Below the pieces are notes generated by a model. That model was not told the DNA's origin, ran no database searches, and saw nothing but the letters and a program-made list of their open reading frames with translations. From Candidatus Methanoplasma sp. (GTDB lineage Archaea > Thermoplasmatota > Thermoplasmata > Methanomassiliicoccales > Methanomethylophilaceae), in the NCBI GenBank assembly GCA_031283015.1, contig JAITCQ010000068.1, positions 1 to 12,396 of the forward strand: a DNA stretch of 12,396 nt, read 5' to 3'. Positions 1 to 7,136 of this stretch are shown piece by piece; the first letter of the stretch is position 1; every line of letters begins with the position of its first letter. The position numbers and the translations under genes were made by a program.

Positions 1-25
1 AAAAAAGAAGGAGGCTGAAGAATGA
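1..25 (+). CDS. rpl24: Ribosomal protein L24 (uL24), C-terminal tail only
   Basis: Only the last codons are in the window. Frame 2 reads KKKEAEE and then TGA at 23-25. That stop overlaps the ATG of rps4e in an ATGA junction, the same arrangement used by several downstream pairs. A lysine/glutamate-rich end is common in archaeal L24, and rpl24 normally lies directly upstream of rps4e in archaeal operons. The identity therefore rests on gene order and the reading frame, not on recognisable domain sequence. A second frame (KKEGG, stop at 16-18) is also open, so the frame choice is an inference. Confidence 0.55.
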
Positions 26-729
26 GCGACCATTTGAAAAGATTAGCCGCGCCGGGGACATGGCCTCTTAAAAGGAAAGTGGCAGTCTGGGCGACCAAGC
101 AGTCCCCCGGGGCCCACTCACTGGAGAGCAGCATGCCTGCAGTGATGGTGCTCAGGGACATGATCGGGGCGTGCGACACGGCGAGAGAGGCGAAGAGGAT
201 AATAGGGAACCGCGAGTTGTTCGTCGACGGCGCGGCGGTCAAGAACCCGAAGGCACCGATAGGCGTCATGGACACCGTATCGGTCCCGAAGATGAAACTG
301 AACTACCGCATGCTGCTGACCGACAAAGGGAAGCTTACCCTCGTTCCGATATCGGAGGACGAGGCGAAATGGAAGCTCTGCAGGATCGAGGGCAAGACCA
401 AGATCGGCGGAGGGAGGATCCAGCTTAACCTCAGCGGCGGAAGGAACATCGTCCTCGACAAGAACGCGTACAAATCCGGGGACACGCTGAAGATCGGCGT
501 CGAGGACCAGAAGGTGCTTGACGCCTACATCCTGGCGGACGGCGCCGCCGCGCTCATCATTAACGGCGCGCTTTCCGGGAAGACGGAAACGGTTGCGGAG
601 TACGTGACGGTGAAAGGCCCCGCCGACAACGTCGTAAAGTTCAAAAGCGGGACGGAGACGGTCATGAGGAACGTGTTCGTCATCGGATCGCCGAATCCCG
701 AGATCAAACTGCCGGAGGCATCCGAATGA
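22..729 (+). CDS. rps4e: Small subunit ribosomal protein S4e (eS4)
   Basis: This is a 235-residue protein of the 30S subunit, found in archaea and eukaryotes but not bacteria. An S4-type RNA-binding domain spans about residues 38-87 (MPAVMVLRDMIG through the VDG/PKAPIGVMD turn). The S4e central domain follows at about 95-170, and a KOW-like segment lies near 172-195 (ADGAAALIINGALSGKT). The N-terminal HLKRLAAPGTWPLKRK stretch is typical of the family. The ATG at 22 has AGGAGG upstream (9-14) and overlaps the presumed L24 stop. The 3' end overlaps rpl5 by four bases (ATGA, 726-729), which implies translational coupling. Length and gene position are normal for an archaeal S4e, and nothing appears broken. 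Confidence 0.97.
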   Translation: MSDHLKRLAAPGTWPLKRKVAVWATKQSPGAHSLESSMPAVMVLRDMIGACDTAREAKRIIGNRELFVDGAAVKNPKAPIGVMDTVSVPKMKLNYRMLLTDKGKLTLVPISEDEAKWKLCRIEGKTKIGGGRIQLNLSGGRNIVLDKNAYKSGDTLKIGVEDQKVLDAYILADGAAALIINGALSGKTETVAEYVTVKGPADNVVKFKSGTETVMRNVFVIGSPNPEIKLPEASE

Positions 730-1235
730 ACCCGATGAAACAGATCCACATAGAGAAGGTGACGGTCAACATCGGCGTCGGAGAGGCCGGAGAGAGACTC
801 GTGAAAGCTCAGAAGGTCCTGGAGATGGTCACCGGCCAGAAGTCGGTGCAGACGATCTCCAAGAACGTGAACAGGGACCTCGGCATACGCGTGGGGATGC
901 CCCTCGGATGCAAGGTGACCCTAAGAGGAGAGTCCGCGGAGAAATTCCTTCAGAGGGCGCTTCCCATAAGAGAGAGGAGGATATACGCCTACTCTTTTGA
1001 CAAAGAGGGCAACATGTCGTTCGGGATATCCGACTACACAGACTTCGACGGCATGAAGTACGACCCGGAGATAGGGATATTCGGCATGGACGTAAACGTG
1101 GTCCTGAGAAGGGCCGGGAACCGGATCACCCAGAGGATGCACCTCAGAAGGAGGATACCGAAGGTCCACCGTGTCGACCGCGCCGAGGCGATCCAGTACA
1201 TGAAAGACAACTATGAGATAGAGGTGGTCGAGTGA
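726..1235 (+). CDS. rpl5: Large subunit ribosomal protein L5 (uL5)
   Basis: L5 binds 5S rRNA together with L18 and places the 5S particle in the central protuberance of the 50S subunit. The 169-residue product has the L5 opening IEKVTVNIGVGEAG at about residues 9-22. It also has the C-terminal L5 block around DFDGMKYDPEIGIFGMDV (about 104-121), followed by a basic stretch (MHLRRRIPKVHR). The ATG at 726 is preceded by GGAGG at 714-718 with 7-base spacing and overlaps the rps4e stop. A second in-frame ATG at 735 has no better site. The stop overlaps the GTG start of rps14 (GTGA, 1232-1235). Confidence 0.97.
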   Translation: MNPMKQIHIEKVTVNIGVGEAGERLVKAQKVLEMVTGQKSVQTISKNVNRDLGIRVGMPLGCKVTLRGESAEKFLQRALPIRERRIYAYSFDKEGNMSFGISDYTDFDGMKYDPEIGIFGMDVNVVLRRAGNRITQRMHLRRRIPKVHRVDRAEAIQYMKDNYEIEVVE

Positions 1236-1378
1236 AACCAAAGAAGAAATTCGGCAGATTGGTAGGATGCACCCGTTGCGGACGCAGGAGAGGCATCATA
1301 AGAAGGTACGGAATGCACCTCTGCCGCCAATGCTTCAGGGACATGGCCCCGGAACTGGGGTTCAAGAAATATTCGTGA
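1232..1378 (+). CDS. rps14: Small subunit ribosomal protein S14, zinc-binding type (uS14)
   Basis: This 48-residue gene is easy to miss because it is short and starts with GTG. It reads MKPKKKFGRLVGCTRCG and so on, ending LGFKKYS. A zinc ribbon is formed by Cys13-x2-Cys16 and Cys31-x2-Cys34 (CTRC and CRQC). The stretch GIIRRYGMHLCRQCFRD closely follows the archaeal S14 / eukaryotic S29 pattern. S14 assembles into the 30S head. The GTG at 1232 overlaps the rpl5 stop by four bases, so translation is probably coupled to rpl5. Its own TGA (1376-1378) begins the Shine-Dalgarno site of rps8. The four cysteines indicate the zinc-binding form. Confidence 0.95.
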   Translation: MKPKKKFGRLVGCTRCGRRRGIIRRYGMHLCRQCFRDMAPELGFKKYS

Positions 1379-1383
1379 GGTGA
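1377..1383 (+). promoter_or_regulatory. Shine-Dalgarno site deciding the rps8 start
   Basis: GAGGTGA is an exact complement to the usual archaeal 16S rRNA 3' end and lies 5 bases before ATG 1389. An in-frame GTG at 1380-1382 falls inside this site and would add three residues (MKR). The site therefore favours 1389 as the start. The first G and A belong to the rps14 stop codon (TGA 1376-1378). Confidence 0.75.
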
Positions 1384-1388
1384 AAAGA

Positions 1389-1778
1389 ATGCAGAGCGAT
1401 CCACTTAACGACGCGATGTGCGTCATGAAGAATGCAGCAAACGACGGAAAGAGCGAATGCACGATCCAACCATCCTCAAAGCTTATCGGCCGCGTGCTGA
1501 AGGTCATGCAGGACCACGGATACATAAACCAGTTCGAGTACATAGAGGACGGCAAGGCAGGCAAATTCCGCGTGATGATGGAAGGAGCCATAAACAACTG
1601 CGGTGTGATAAAGCCGAGGTATTCGGTCAAAGCGAGCGAGATAGAGAGGTTCGAGGCGAGGTATCTGCCCGCCCAGGACTTCGGTGTGCTCATATTGACG
1701 ACCACGGCCGGAGTGATCACGCAGGACCGCGCCAAGGAGCTTGGCATAGGCGGAAAATTGTTAGCGTATATATATTGA
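1389..1778 (+). CDS. rps8: Small subunit ribosomal protein S8 (uS8)
   Basis: S8 is a primary 16S rRNA-binding protein of the 30S platform. The product is 129 residues from ATG 1389. It opens DPLNDAMCVMKNAANDGKSEC, matching the family's DPLANAL..IKNAE start. The C-terminal S8 signature contains LTTTAGVITQDRAKELGIGGKLLAYIY, in the place of the bacterial ST..G.m....A...giGGe.l. The archaeal RPA-like central segment (GYINQFEYIEDGKAGKFRV) is present. The length is normal. The gene sits between rps14 and rpl6, 10 bases after the former and 9 before the latter. Confidence 0.96.
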   Translation: MQSDPLNDAMCVMKNAANDGKSECTIQPSSKLIGRVLKVMQDHGYINQFEYIEDGKAGKFRVMMEGAINNCGVIKPRYSVKASEIERFEARYLPAQDFGVLILTTTAGVITQDRAKELGIGGKLLAYIY

Positions 1779-1787
1779 GGAATAAAG

Positions 1788-2339
1788 ATGACAATAGCAG
1801 GGAAAATCGAAAGCACCATCGCCATCCCCGGTGGGGTGACCGTCTCTATGGACGGGAACACCGTGAAGGTCAAAGGACCGAGGGGTGAATTGAGCAGAAA
1901 CTTTGCGTACCCCCGCGTCAGTATTGCCATCGGAGAAGGAGAGGTCTGCGTAAGCAGCGAATACCCGAGAACAAAGGACAAAGCAATGGTAGGAACGTTC
2001 GCGGCCCACGTCAGGAACATGATCAGAGGGGTCACCGAAGGTTACGTCTACACGCTGAAGATCGTGTTCTCCCACTTCCCGATGAAAGTAGCAGTGAAGG
2101 ACAACCGCGTGGAGATCAACAACTATATGGGAGGACATGCCCCCAGATTCGCCGACATCGTCGGCGGATGCACGGTCAAGATCGCCGGCAGCGACGTCAC
2201 TGTCGAAGGCAACAGCATCGAGGCATGCGGACAGACGGCAGCGAACATCGAAAGGGCGACATCCAGGCTCGGATTCGACAAGAGGATCTTCCAGGATGGG
2301 ATATACATCGTCCATAAATCACACAAGGTGAAAGAATGA
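1788..2339 (+). CDS. rpl6: Large subunit ribosomal protein L6 (uL6)
   Basis: L6 lies near the base of the L7/L12 stalk and the factor-binding site of the 50S subunit. The 183-residue product has the two L6 repeats. The first runs from IAIPGGVTVSMDGNTVKVKGPRGEL (about 11-35). The second, at about 88-175, includes FPMKVAVKDNRVEINNYMGG and ends SRLGFDKRIFQDGIYIV. The archaeal form of the C-terminal signature is visible in that last stretch. The ATG at 1788 has GAGGA at 1777-1781 (6-base spacing), which begins within the rps8 stop. The stop overlaps rpl32e as ATGA (2336-2339). Confidence 0.97.
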   Translation: MTIAGKIESTIAIPGGVTVSMDGNTVKVKGPRGELSRNFAYPRVSIAIGEGEVCVSSEYPRTKDKAMVGTFAAHVRNMIRGVTEGYVYTLKIVFSHFPMKVAVKDNRVEINNYMGGHAPRFADIVGGCTVKIAGSDVTVEGNSIEACGQTAANIERATSRLGFDKRIFQDGIYIVHKSHKVKE

Positions 2340-3034
2340 GCGTAAAGACACTAAAGGACCTCCCAGGCCTCAAGGAGGGCAACATACCGGAATTGGAACA
2401 GATCGGGATATCGTCCGTGTCGGAGCTCAGGGACGCCATCTTCGACGAGACCAGGGTAAAAGAGGTAATAAAGAACCTGTCCGGCGTAGGGCCGAAGACG
2501 GTCGAGAGCTGGAAGGCAGTGCTTGCGGAAGAGCCGCAGGAGCCCAAGGCCGCCGAACCGAAGAAGAGAACGGAGATCGTCGAGGAGCCTGAAGAGGCGG
2601 AGGCGGAGGTTGTCGAGACCGGAGCATACGTCGCGAAGGCGAAGCCCGAACTCAGCGACGAGACCGCGGAAGCCCTTGCGAAAAGAGCGGTGATATCCGG
2701 TCGCAGACCTGCGTTCAAGAGACAGGAATGGTTCAGATACTCCAAGCTCGGAGAGAAGTGGAGGAAGCCGAAGGGCATACACTCCAAGATGAAGAGGCGC
2801 CTCAAGAGGCGCCAGCCGATGGTGGACATCGGATTCAGAGGGCCGACGTCCGTAAGAGGGCTGCACCCCTCGGGATTCGAGGAAGTGCTCATCCACAACG
2901 CGGACGGGCTTGAGGGGATCGACCCCAAGGTGCAGGCGGTCCGCATAGGCGGCACGGTGGGCACGAAGAAAAGGATCGAGATCGAGGACCGCGCCGCGGA
3001 ACTCGGCATCAGGGTCCTGAACAGGATGGTGTGA
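2336..3034 (+). CDS. rpl32e: Large subunit ribosomal protein L32e (eL32) with N-terminal helix-hairpin-helix extension
   Basis: This 50S protein is found in archaea and eukaryotes. The canonical L32e core is at about residues 122-232: RPAFKRQEWFRYSKLGEKWRKP, a basic KMKRRLKRRQP stretch, then GFRGPTSVRGLHPSGFEEVLIHN. A roughly 110-residue extension precedes it. Residues about 5-35 (LKDLPGLKEGNIPELEQIGI) and 44-62 (VIKNLSGVGPKTVESWKAVL) look like paired helix-hairpin-helix motifs. An acidic, alanine/glutamate-rich linker follows at about 64-92. Eukaryotic L32e is only about 130 residues and lacks this part; some other euryarchaea, such as haloarchaea, have extended forms. The ATG at 2336 follows GGTGA at 2327-2331 and overlaps the rpl6 stop. 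Confidence 0.95.
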   Translation: MSVKTLKDLPGLKEGNIPELEQIGISSVSELRDAIFDETRVKEVIKNLSGVGPKTVESWKAVLAEEPQEPKAAEPKKRTEIVEEPEEAEAEVVETGAYVAKAKPELSDETAEALAKRAVISGRRPAFKRQEWFRYSKLGEKWRKPKGIHSKMKRRLKRRQPMVDIGFRGPTSVRGLHPSGFEEVLIHNADGLEGIDPKVQAVRIGGTVGTKKRIEIEDRAAELGIRVLNRMV

Positions 3035-3036
3035 GC

Positions 3037-3495
3037 ATGGATCTGAGAAACCAGAGAAGAATGGCGGCCGAGATCCTTAAATGCGGCGAGAACAGGGTCT
3101 GGATGAATCCGGACAAACTGGAGGACGTCGAGGAATGCATCACCCGCTCCGACATACGCATCGCGATCGATTCGGGAACGATAAAGGCGAAGCCCAAGCA
3201 GGGAACGTCCAAAGGAAGGATAAGATACGTAGCCAATCAAAAGGCAAGCGGAAAGAGGAAGGGCCCCGGCAGCAGGAAGGGAACAGCAAACGCACGCGTC
3301 CCGGACAAACGCAGGTGGATAGCCACCATAAGGCCCATCCGCGCCGAGCTGAAGACCCTGAGGGCGGACGGGAAGATAACCCCGTCCGTCTACAGGTTCT
3401 ACTACAGGAGAGCCAAGGGAGGAGTATACAAATCCCGCAGGAACCTTAAACAGCACATGGCCGCCGCAGGCCACCTGAAAGAGGAGGAGATCTGA
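3037..3495 (+). CDS. rpl19e: Large subunit ribosomal protein L19e (eL19)
   Basis: This 152-residue 50S protein is specific to archaea and eukaryotes; in solved ribosomes it reaches from the 50S surface toward the 30S. It opens MDLRNQRRMAAEILKCGENRVWMNPDK, a near-diagnostic L19e start. The highly basic middle (KPKQGTSKGRIR, KASGKRKGPGSRKG) and the YRFYYRRAKGGVYKSRRNLKQH end are also typical. I chose ATG 3037 because L19e proteins normally begin there. A GTG at 3031 overlapping the rpl32e stop would add two residues and cannot be excluded. The TGA at 3493-3495 shares one base with the rpl18 ATG. Confidence 0.96.
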   Translation: MDLRNQRRMAAEILKCGENRVWMNPDKLEDVEECITRSDIRIAIDSGTIKAKPKQGTSKGRIRYVANQKASGKRKGPGSRKGTANARVPDKRRWIATIRPIRAELKTLRADGKITPSVYRFYYRRAKGGVYKSRRNLKQHMAAAGHLKEEEI

Positions 3496-3995
3496 TGGCG
3501 ACAGGACCGAGATATAAAGTTGCGTTCAGAAGAAGAAGAGAATACCGTACCGACTATTACGCCAGGAAGAGGCTCCTCAGGAGTTCCGAACCCAGGGCCG
3601 TGGTAAGGAGGTCCAACAAGAACGTTACCGTCCAGTTCGTCGATTTCGACATGGGCGGAGATATAGTCAGAGCCGCGGCAACGACCGGAGACCTGCGCGG
3701 GATGGGATGGACATATTCGTGTTCGTCCATTCCGGCCGCATACCTCGTCGGGTTCCTTGCGGGCAAGAGAGCATTGAAGGACGGCATCGAGTATGCCGTT
3801 CTGGACATCGGTATGCAGAACCCGAAGCACGGCGGAGTATTGTTCGCAGTTGTGAAAGGTATGACCGACGCCGGCCTGGAGGTCCCTCACAGCGAGGAGG
3901 TCCTTCCCGCGGAGGACAGGATCAAAGGCAAGCATATCGACGGCGGCATAGAGGCCGCGCTGAGCAGCATAAAGCAGAAAATGGAGGCTGAGTGA
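3495..3995 (+). CDS. rpl18: Large subunit ribosomal protein L18 (uL18)
   Basis: L18 binds 5S rRNA with L5. The product is 166 residues. It begins MATGPRYKVAFRRRREYRTDYYARKRLL, with the arginine-rich N-terminus that contacts 5S rRNA. The L18 core includes VVRRSNKNVTVQFVDFDMGGD, the GWTYSCSSIPAAYLVGFLAGKRAL helix region and a DIGMQNPKHGGVLFAVVKG block. The archaeal/eukaryotic form is longer than the bacterial one of about 120 residues. The start overlaps the rpl19e stop by one base (TGATG) and is preceded by GGAGGAGA inside the end of rpl19e. Confidence 0.97.
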   Translation: MATGPRYKVAFRRRREYRTDYYARKRLLRSSEPRAVVRRSNKNVTVQFVDFDMGGDIVRAAATTGDLRGMGWTYSCSSIPAAYLVGFLAGKRALKDGIEYAVLDIGMQNPKHGGVLFAVVKGMTDAGLEVPHSEEVLPAEDRIKGKHIDGGIEAALSSIKQKMEAE

Positions 3996-3996
3996 T

Positions 3997-4674
3997 ATGG
4001 ATTGGATCCCGAAGACAAGACTGGGACAGATGGTCCTCAATGGCGAGGTCACAACCATGAGCGACGCACTGGAGACAAGGCTGCCTCTCCGCGAGGCGGA
4101 GATCGTGGACATACTCCTGCCGGACCTTAAGGACGAAGTGATCGACCTGAACATGGTCCAGAGGATGACCGACTCCGGAAGGAGGGTGAGATTTGCGGTG
4201 ACCTGCATCGTCGGCAACGGCGACGGGTTCATCGGCATAGGAAGGGCCAAGGGCAAGGAGGTGGGACCGTCCATCAAGAAAGCGATCGACAACGCGAAAC
4301 TCAACATCATCGAGGTGAAGAGAGGATGCGGATCGTGGGAATGCGGATGCGGCCTGCCGCACACGCTGCCCTTTGAGGTCATGGGGCGCACAGGCTCCGT
4401 CACCGTCTACCTGAAACCCGCTCCGCGCGGAATATCGCTCGCGGTCGGGGACGTCGCGAAGAGTCTCCTGACGCTCGCGGGAGTGCAGGACGCGTGGGGA
4501 TTCGCCAGAGGCAACACCAAGACGAAGGTCAACTACGCCATGGCGACGTTCGAGGCGCTGAAGATGACCGCCCGCATGAGGGTCACCGAAGAGCAGGCAA
4601 AGACGCTCAATATCGTTCCGGGACCGGTGGGCATAAGGTTCGCCGAGGCCGACGCCGGCGCAAAGGAGGAATGA
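3997..4674 (+). CDS. rps5: Small subunit ribosomal protein S5 (uS5)
   Basis: S5 lies at the back of the 30S subunit near the decoding centre. The 225-residue product has the double-stranded RNA-binding-like S5 N-domain at about residues 52-105 (VQRMTDSGRRVRFAVTCIV through IGRAKGKEVGPSIKKAI). The C-domain follows at about 125-200 (GSVTVYLKPAPRGISLAVGDVAKSLLTLAGV). Between them is RGCGSWECGCGLPHT with Cys111, Cys116 and Cys118, a motif shared by archaeal S5 and eukaryotic S2. ATG 3997 has GGAGG at 3983-3987 (9-base spacing). The end overlaps or abuts rpl30. Confidence 0.97.
   Translation: MDWIPKTRLGQMVLNGEVTTMSDALETRLPLREAEIVDILLPDLKDEVIDLNMVQRMTDSGRRVRFAVTCIVGNGDGFIGIGRAKGKEVGPSIKKAIDNAKLNIIEVKRGCGSWECGCGLPHTLPFEVMGRTGSVTVYLKPAPRGISLAVGDVAKSLLTLAGVQDAWGFARGNTKTKVNYAMATFEALKMTARMRVTEEQAKTLNIVPGPVGIRFAEADAGAKEE
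4665..4669 (+). promoter_or_regulatory. Shine-Dalgarno site deciding the rpl30 start
   Basis: GGAGG lies one base before ATG 4671, too close to be its site, and seven bases before ATG 4677, which is ideal. The second ATG of the ATGAAGATG cluster is therefore the likelier initiator. The first would overlap the rps5 stop as ATGA. Confidence 0.7.
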
Positions 4675-4676
4675 AG

Positions 4677-5141
4677 ATGGCATATGCGGTCATACGCGTA
4701 CGCGGCCAGCCCGACGTCAACAAGGATATCAGGTACACGATGGGGCTGCTCGGTCTCACAAGGGTGAACCACTGTGTGGTCCTCCCCCAGACCTCATCCG
4801 TCGACGGCATGCTTCAGATGGTGAAGGACTACTGCACATGGGGCGAGATAGACGAGGAGACCCTTTCCGCGATGATAAAGACCCGCGGGAAGATAACCGG
4901 CGACAAGGACATAACCGACGATTACCTCAAGGAAAAGACGGGATTCGGAAACGCCGGTGAGCTCGCCAAGGCAATGATAGAGAACAACTACAGGATGAGG
5001 GACATGGAGGACGCAAAACCGGTCTTCCGTCTGCACCCCCCGATAAAAGGCTATGAGGGCAATAAGCGCGCGTTTTCGAACGGCGGCGCCCTCGGCTACA
5101 GGGGAAAGGAGATCAACGACCTCATCAACAGGATGCTGTGA
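4677..5141 (+). CDS. rpl30: Large subunit ribosomal protein L30 (uL30)
   Basis: The 154-residue product is the long archaeal/eukaryotic form (L7 in eukaryotes); bacterial L30 is only about 60 residues. It begins MAYAVIRVRGQPDVNKDIRYTMGLLGLTRVNHCVVL, the L30 ferredoxin-like domain (about 2-55). The extension that follows includes WGEIDEETL and ITDDYLKEKTGFGN. It ends FRLHPPIKGYEGNKRAFSNGGALGYRGKEIN, the typical archaeal C-terminal segment. The start follows the Shine-Dalgarno spacing. The alternative ATG 4671 adds MK. Its TGA (5139-5141) starts the rpl15 ribosome-binding site. Confidence 0.96.
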   Translation: MAYAVIRVRGQPDVNKDIRYTMGLLGLTRVNHCVVLPQTSSVDGMLQMVKDYCTWGEIDEETLSAMIKTRGKITGDKDITDDYLKEKTGFGNAGELAKAMIENNYRMRDMEDAKPVFRLHPPIKGYEGNKRAFSNGGALGYRGKEINDLINRML

Positions 5142-5150
5142 GGTGGGAAC

Positions 5151-5573
5151 ATGCCAAGCAGAACAAGGAAAATGAGAGGATCGAGGACCCACGGCCGCGG
5201 AAAGAAAGCGGGCCGCGGAGCAGGACTAATCGGCGGGCACGGACAGGCGGGCCTTTCGAAGACAGGGAAGATGTACATGCTCAAATATGACAGGGACCAC
5301 TTCGGAAGACACGGCTTCAAGAGGCCGCAGTGTGTCGTACAGGCGAACAGCACGATTAACGTGAGCGAGCTCGCGGAGAGCGCGGAGAGGTTCGTGTCCA
5401 TGGGGTTCGCGGTCAAGGAGGGGGATATGTATAATATCAACCTAACCAATGCGGGTATAGATAAGCTGCTCGGGAACGGAAAGATAGGGATACCTGTCAA
5501 AGTGACCGTCGCCCAAGTTTCGGCCAAGGCCCGCGAAAAGATAGAGGCTTCCGGCGGAAGCATAGCAGAGTGA
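5151..5573 (+). CDS. rpl15: Large subunit ribosomal protein L15 (uL15)
   Basis: L15 is a 50S assembly protein that contacts several 23S rRNA domains. The 140-residue product has the family's glycine/arginine/lysine-rich extended N-terminus at about residues 1-40 (RKMRGSRTHGRGKKAGRGAG, then IGGHGQAGLSKTGK). A globular C-domain contains KIGIPVKVTVAQVSAKAREKIEASGG. ATG 5151 is preceded by GAGGTG (5140-5145), which overlaps the rpl30 stop. The secY gene follows after 22 bases, the largest gap within the unit. This rpl15-secY order is shared by bacteria and archaea. Confidence 0.96.
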   Translation: MPSRTRKMRGSRTHGRGKKAGRGAGLIGGHGQAGLSKTGKMYMLKYDRDHFGRHGFKRPQCVVQANSTINVSELAESAERFVSMGFAVKEGDMYNINLTNAGIDKLLGNGKIGIPVKVTVAQVSAKAREKIEASGGSIAE

Positions 5574-5595
5574 TATCAACGAGGAGAAGATTGGG

Positions 5596-7134
5596 ATGGA
5601 AGAACAGCCAAGCTTGTTGTATAAAGTAAAGCCGATAAGCGACAAGCTCCCCGCGGTCAAACGCCCCGAAGGCCACGTGCACTTCAGGACCAAGATGATG
5701 TGGGTCGTGGTGATACTGGTACTCTATTTCGTGATGACCAACGTATACATCTACGGCCTGGATCAAGCCAAATCCCTGGACCTGTTCGCTCAGTACAGGA
5801 CCATCATGGCGGGAGCATCCGGGACCATCATGCAGCTGGGCATAGGGCCGATAGTCACGGCCTCCATCATAATGCAGCTGTTCGTAGGCGCCAAGATAAT
5901 CAAATTGGATCTGACGAACACCAAGGACAAAGGCTGCTACCAATCGGTGCTGAAGCTGCTCGTGATAGTGATGATAGTGGTGGAATCGGTGCCGCAGGTG
6001 TTCGGCTTCCTGGTGCCGTCCGCCGGATTCGAGGCAGCGTGGGGCGGGGGCGGCGCAAAGATGCTGATCATCCTGCAACTGTGCGTAGGTTCGTATCTGG
6101 TGTTCCTGTTCGACGAGGTGATATCCAAATGGGGGATAGGGAGCGGTATCTCTCTATTCATAGCGGCGGGAGTGGCGCAGTCCGTGTTCACCGGAGCGCT
6201 GAACTGGTACCCGATAGCGTCGGGGGAGGCGATGAGCCTGACCAATCCTCCCGCGGGAACGATCCCGAAGGCCATCTACGTCCTGACGAATACGTCGTCG
6301 TCGGAAATGGCCAACGGCGGTTATGAACTGATATTCTTAGGCGAACCCAATCCGATGATAGCGCTGATAGGGACGGTGCTGATATTCCTGATCGTGGTAT
6401 ACATAGAGTCCACCCGTATCGAATTGCCGCTGTCCCACGGCAACGTGAGAGGGGCGAGAGGTCGTTATCCGATCAAACTGATGTACGCAAGCAACATCCC
6501 CGTGATACTGATGTCCGCGCTGCTAGCCAACGTTGGAATGGTGGCCTTGCTGCTGTACAGCAACGACTTCCTCAGCGGTATACCATTCATAGGCCATAAC
6601 AGTTCGATAGGCTATTTCGAAAGCGGAAGCACCAACGCGGTCGGGGGCATAGCGTGGTATCTGTCGGCACCCACGGGGGTGACCAGTTGGCTGATGCCCA
6701 TCATGGATCCCGTGAACTACGGCAACGGGCATACGGTGATACAGAACGTGGGCCACGTGATGATCTACGGGACGGTGATGGTCATGGGCGCGATAATGTT
6801 CGCGAAGTTCTGGGTGCAGACCACGAACCTCGGGCCGGAGGCTGTCGCGAAACAGATACAGAAGAGCGGTATGCAGATACCAGGATTCCGTAGGGACCCG
6901 AGAGTGCTAAAAAGAGTGCTGGAAAGGTATATTCCCACTATAACGATAATATCGGGAGCCATGATCGGCGCTTTGGCCGCGGGGGCGGACATGATCGGTA
7001 CCACCGGCAACGCCTCCGGTACCGGCCTGCTGCTCGCCGTGGGCATATTGATACACTTCTATGAAGCGATCGGCCGCGAGCAGATGATGGAGATGAACCC
7101 GATAATGAGAGGGTTCTTCGGCAGGGAGGAATGA
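5596..7134 (+). CDS. secY: Protein translocase subunit SecY (Sec61 alpha homologue)
   Basis: SecY is the channel through which nascent proteins cross or enter the cytoplasmic membrane. The 512-residue product shows ten hydrophobic segments, roughly at residues 34-53, 80-98, 118-140, 155-173, 180-200, 252-270, 298-322, 380-402, 447-461 and 473-490. Family landmarks are TM2 with GIGPIVTASIIMQLF, the cytosolic loop before TM7 with ESTRIELPLSHGNVRGARGRYPIKLMYASNIPVIL, and the end FYEAIGREQMMEMNPIMRGFFGR. It is longer than the approximately 436-residue Methanocaldococcus protein, mainly through longer TM5-TM6 and TM7-TM8 loops. ATG 5596 has GAGGAGA at 5581-5587. SecE and SecG partners are not in the window. 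Confidence 0.97.
   Translation: MEEQPSLLYKVKPISDKLPAVKRPEGHVHFRTKMMWVVVILVLYFVMTNVYIYGLDQAKSLDLFAQYRTIMAGASGTIMQLGIGPIVTASIIMQLFVGAKIIKLDLTNTKDKGCYQSVLKLLVIVMIVVESVPQVFGFLVPSAGFEAAWGGGGAKMLIILQLCVGSYLVFLFDEVISKWGIGSGISLFIAAGVAQSVFTGALNWYPIASGEAMSLTNPPAGTIPKAIYVLTNTSSSEMANGGYELIFLGEPNPMIALIGTVLIFLIVVYIESTRIELPLSHGNVRGARGRYPIKLMYASNIPVILMSALLANVGMVALLLYSNDFLSGIPFIGHNSSIGYFESGSTNAVGGIAWYLSAPTGVTSWLMPIMDPVNYGNGHTVIQNVGHVMIYGTVMVMGAIMFAKFWVQTTNLGPEAVAKQIQKSGMQIPGFRRDPRVLKRVLERYIPTITIISGAMIGALAAGADMIGTTGNASGTGLLLAVGILIHFYEAIGREQMMEMNPIMRGFFGREE
7125..7129 (+). promoter_or_regulatory. Shine-Dalgarno site deciding the DUF106 gene start
   Basis: GGAGG ends one base before ATG 7131 but seven bases before ATG 7137, so 7137 is the better start. 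The layout GGAGGAATGAnGATG is the same as at the rps5-rpl30 junction. Confidence 0.7.
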
Positions 7135-7136
7135 CG

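Noticed and set aside
1764..1776. TATA-like sequence (GTATATATATTG) at the end of rps8, possible internal promoter
   Set aside because: It encodes the conserved LLAYIY end of S8, and a start about 26 bases later would fall just inside rpl6, after its ATG at 1788.
1211..2035. 274-codon minus-strand frame with hydrophobic stretches
   Set aside because: It spans rps14, rps8 and rpl6 on the opposite strand. The apparent membrane segments come from reverse-reading coding sequence.
2197..3474. 425-codon open frame on the minus strand
   Set aside because: It lies antisense to rpl6, rpl32e and rpl19e, whose products are clear family members. The translation is low-complexity and unlike any family. 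Long antisense frames are expected from the codon bias of the real genes.
3402..4403. 333-codon open frame on the minus strand
   Set aside because: It is antisense to rpl18 and rps5, with a serine/leucine/proline-rich translation typical of shadow frames and no ribosome-binding site of note.
4431..4480. Cys-rich motif in S5 considered as an added zinc-binding insertion
   Set aside because: The RGCGSWECGCG motif (in fact encoded at about 4321-4350) is standard in archaeal S5 and eukaryotic S2, so it is not unusual.
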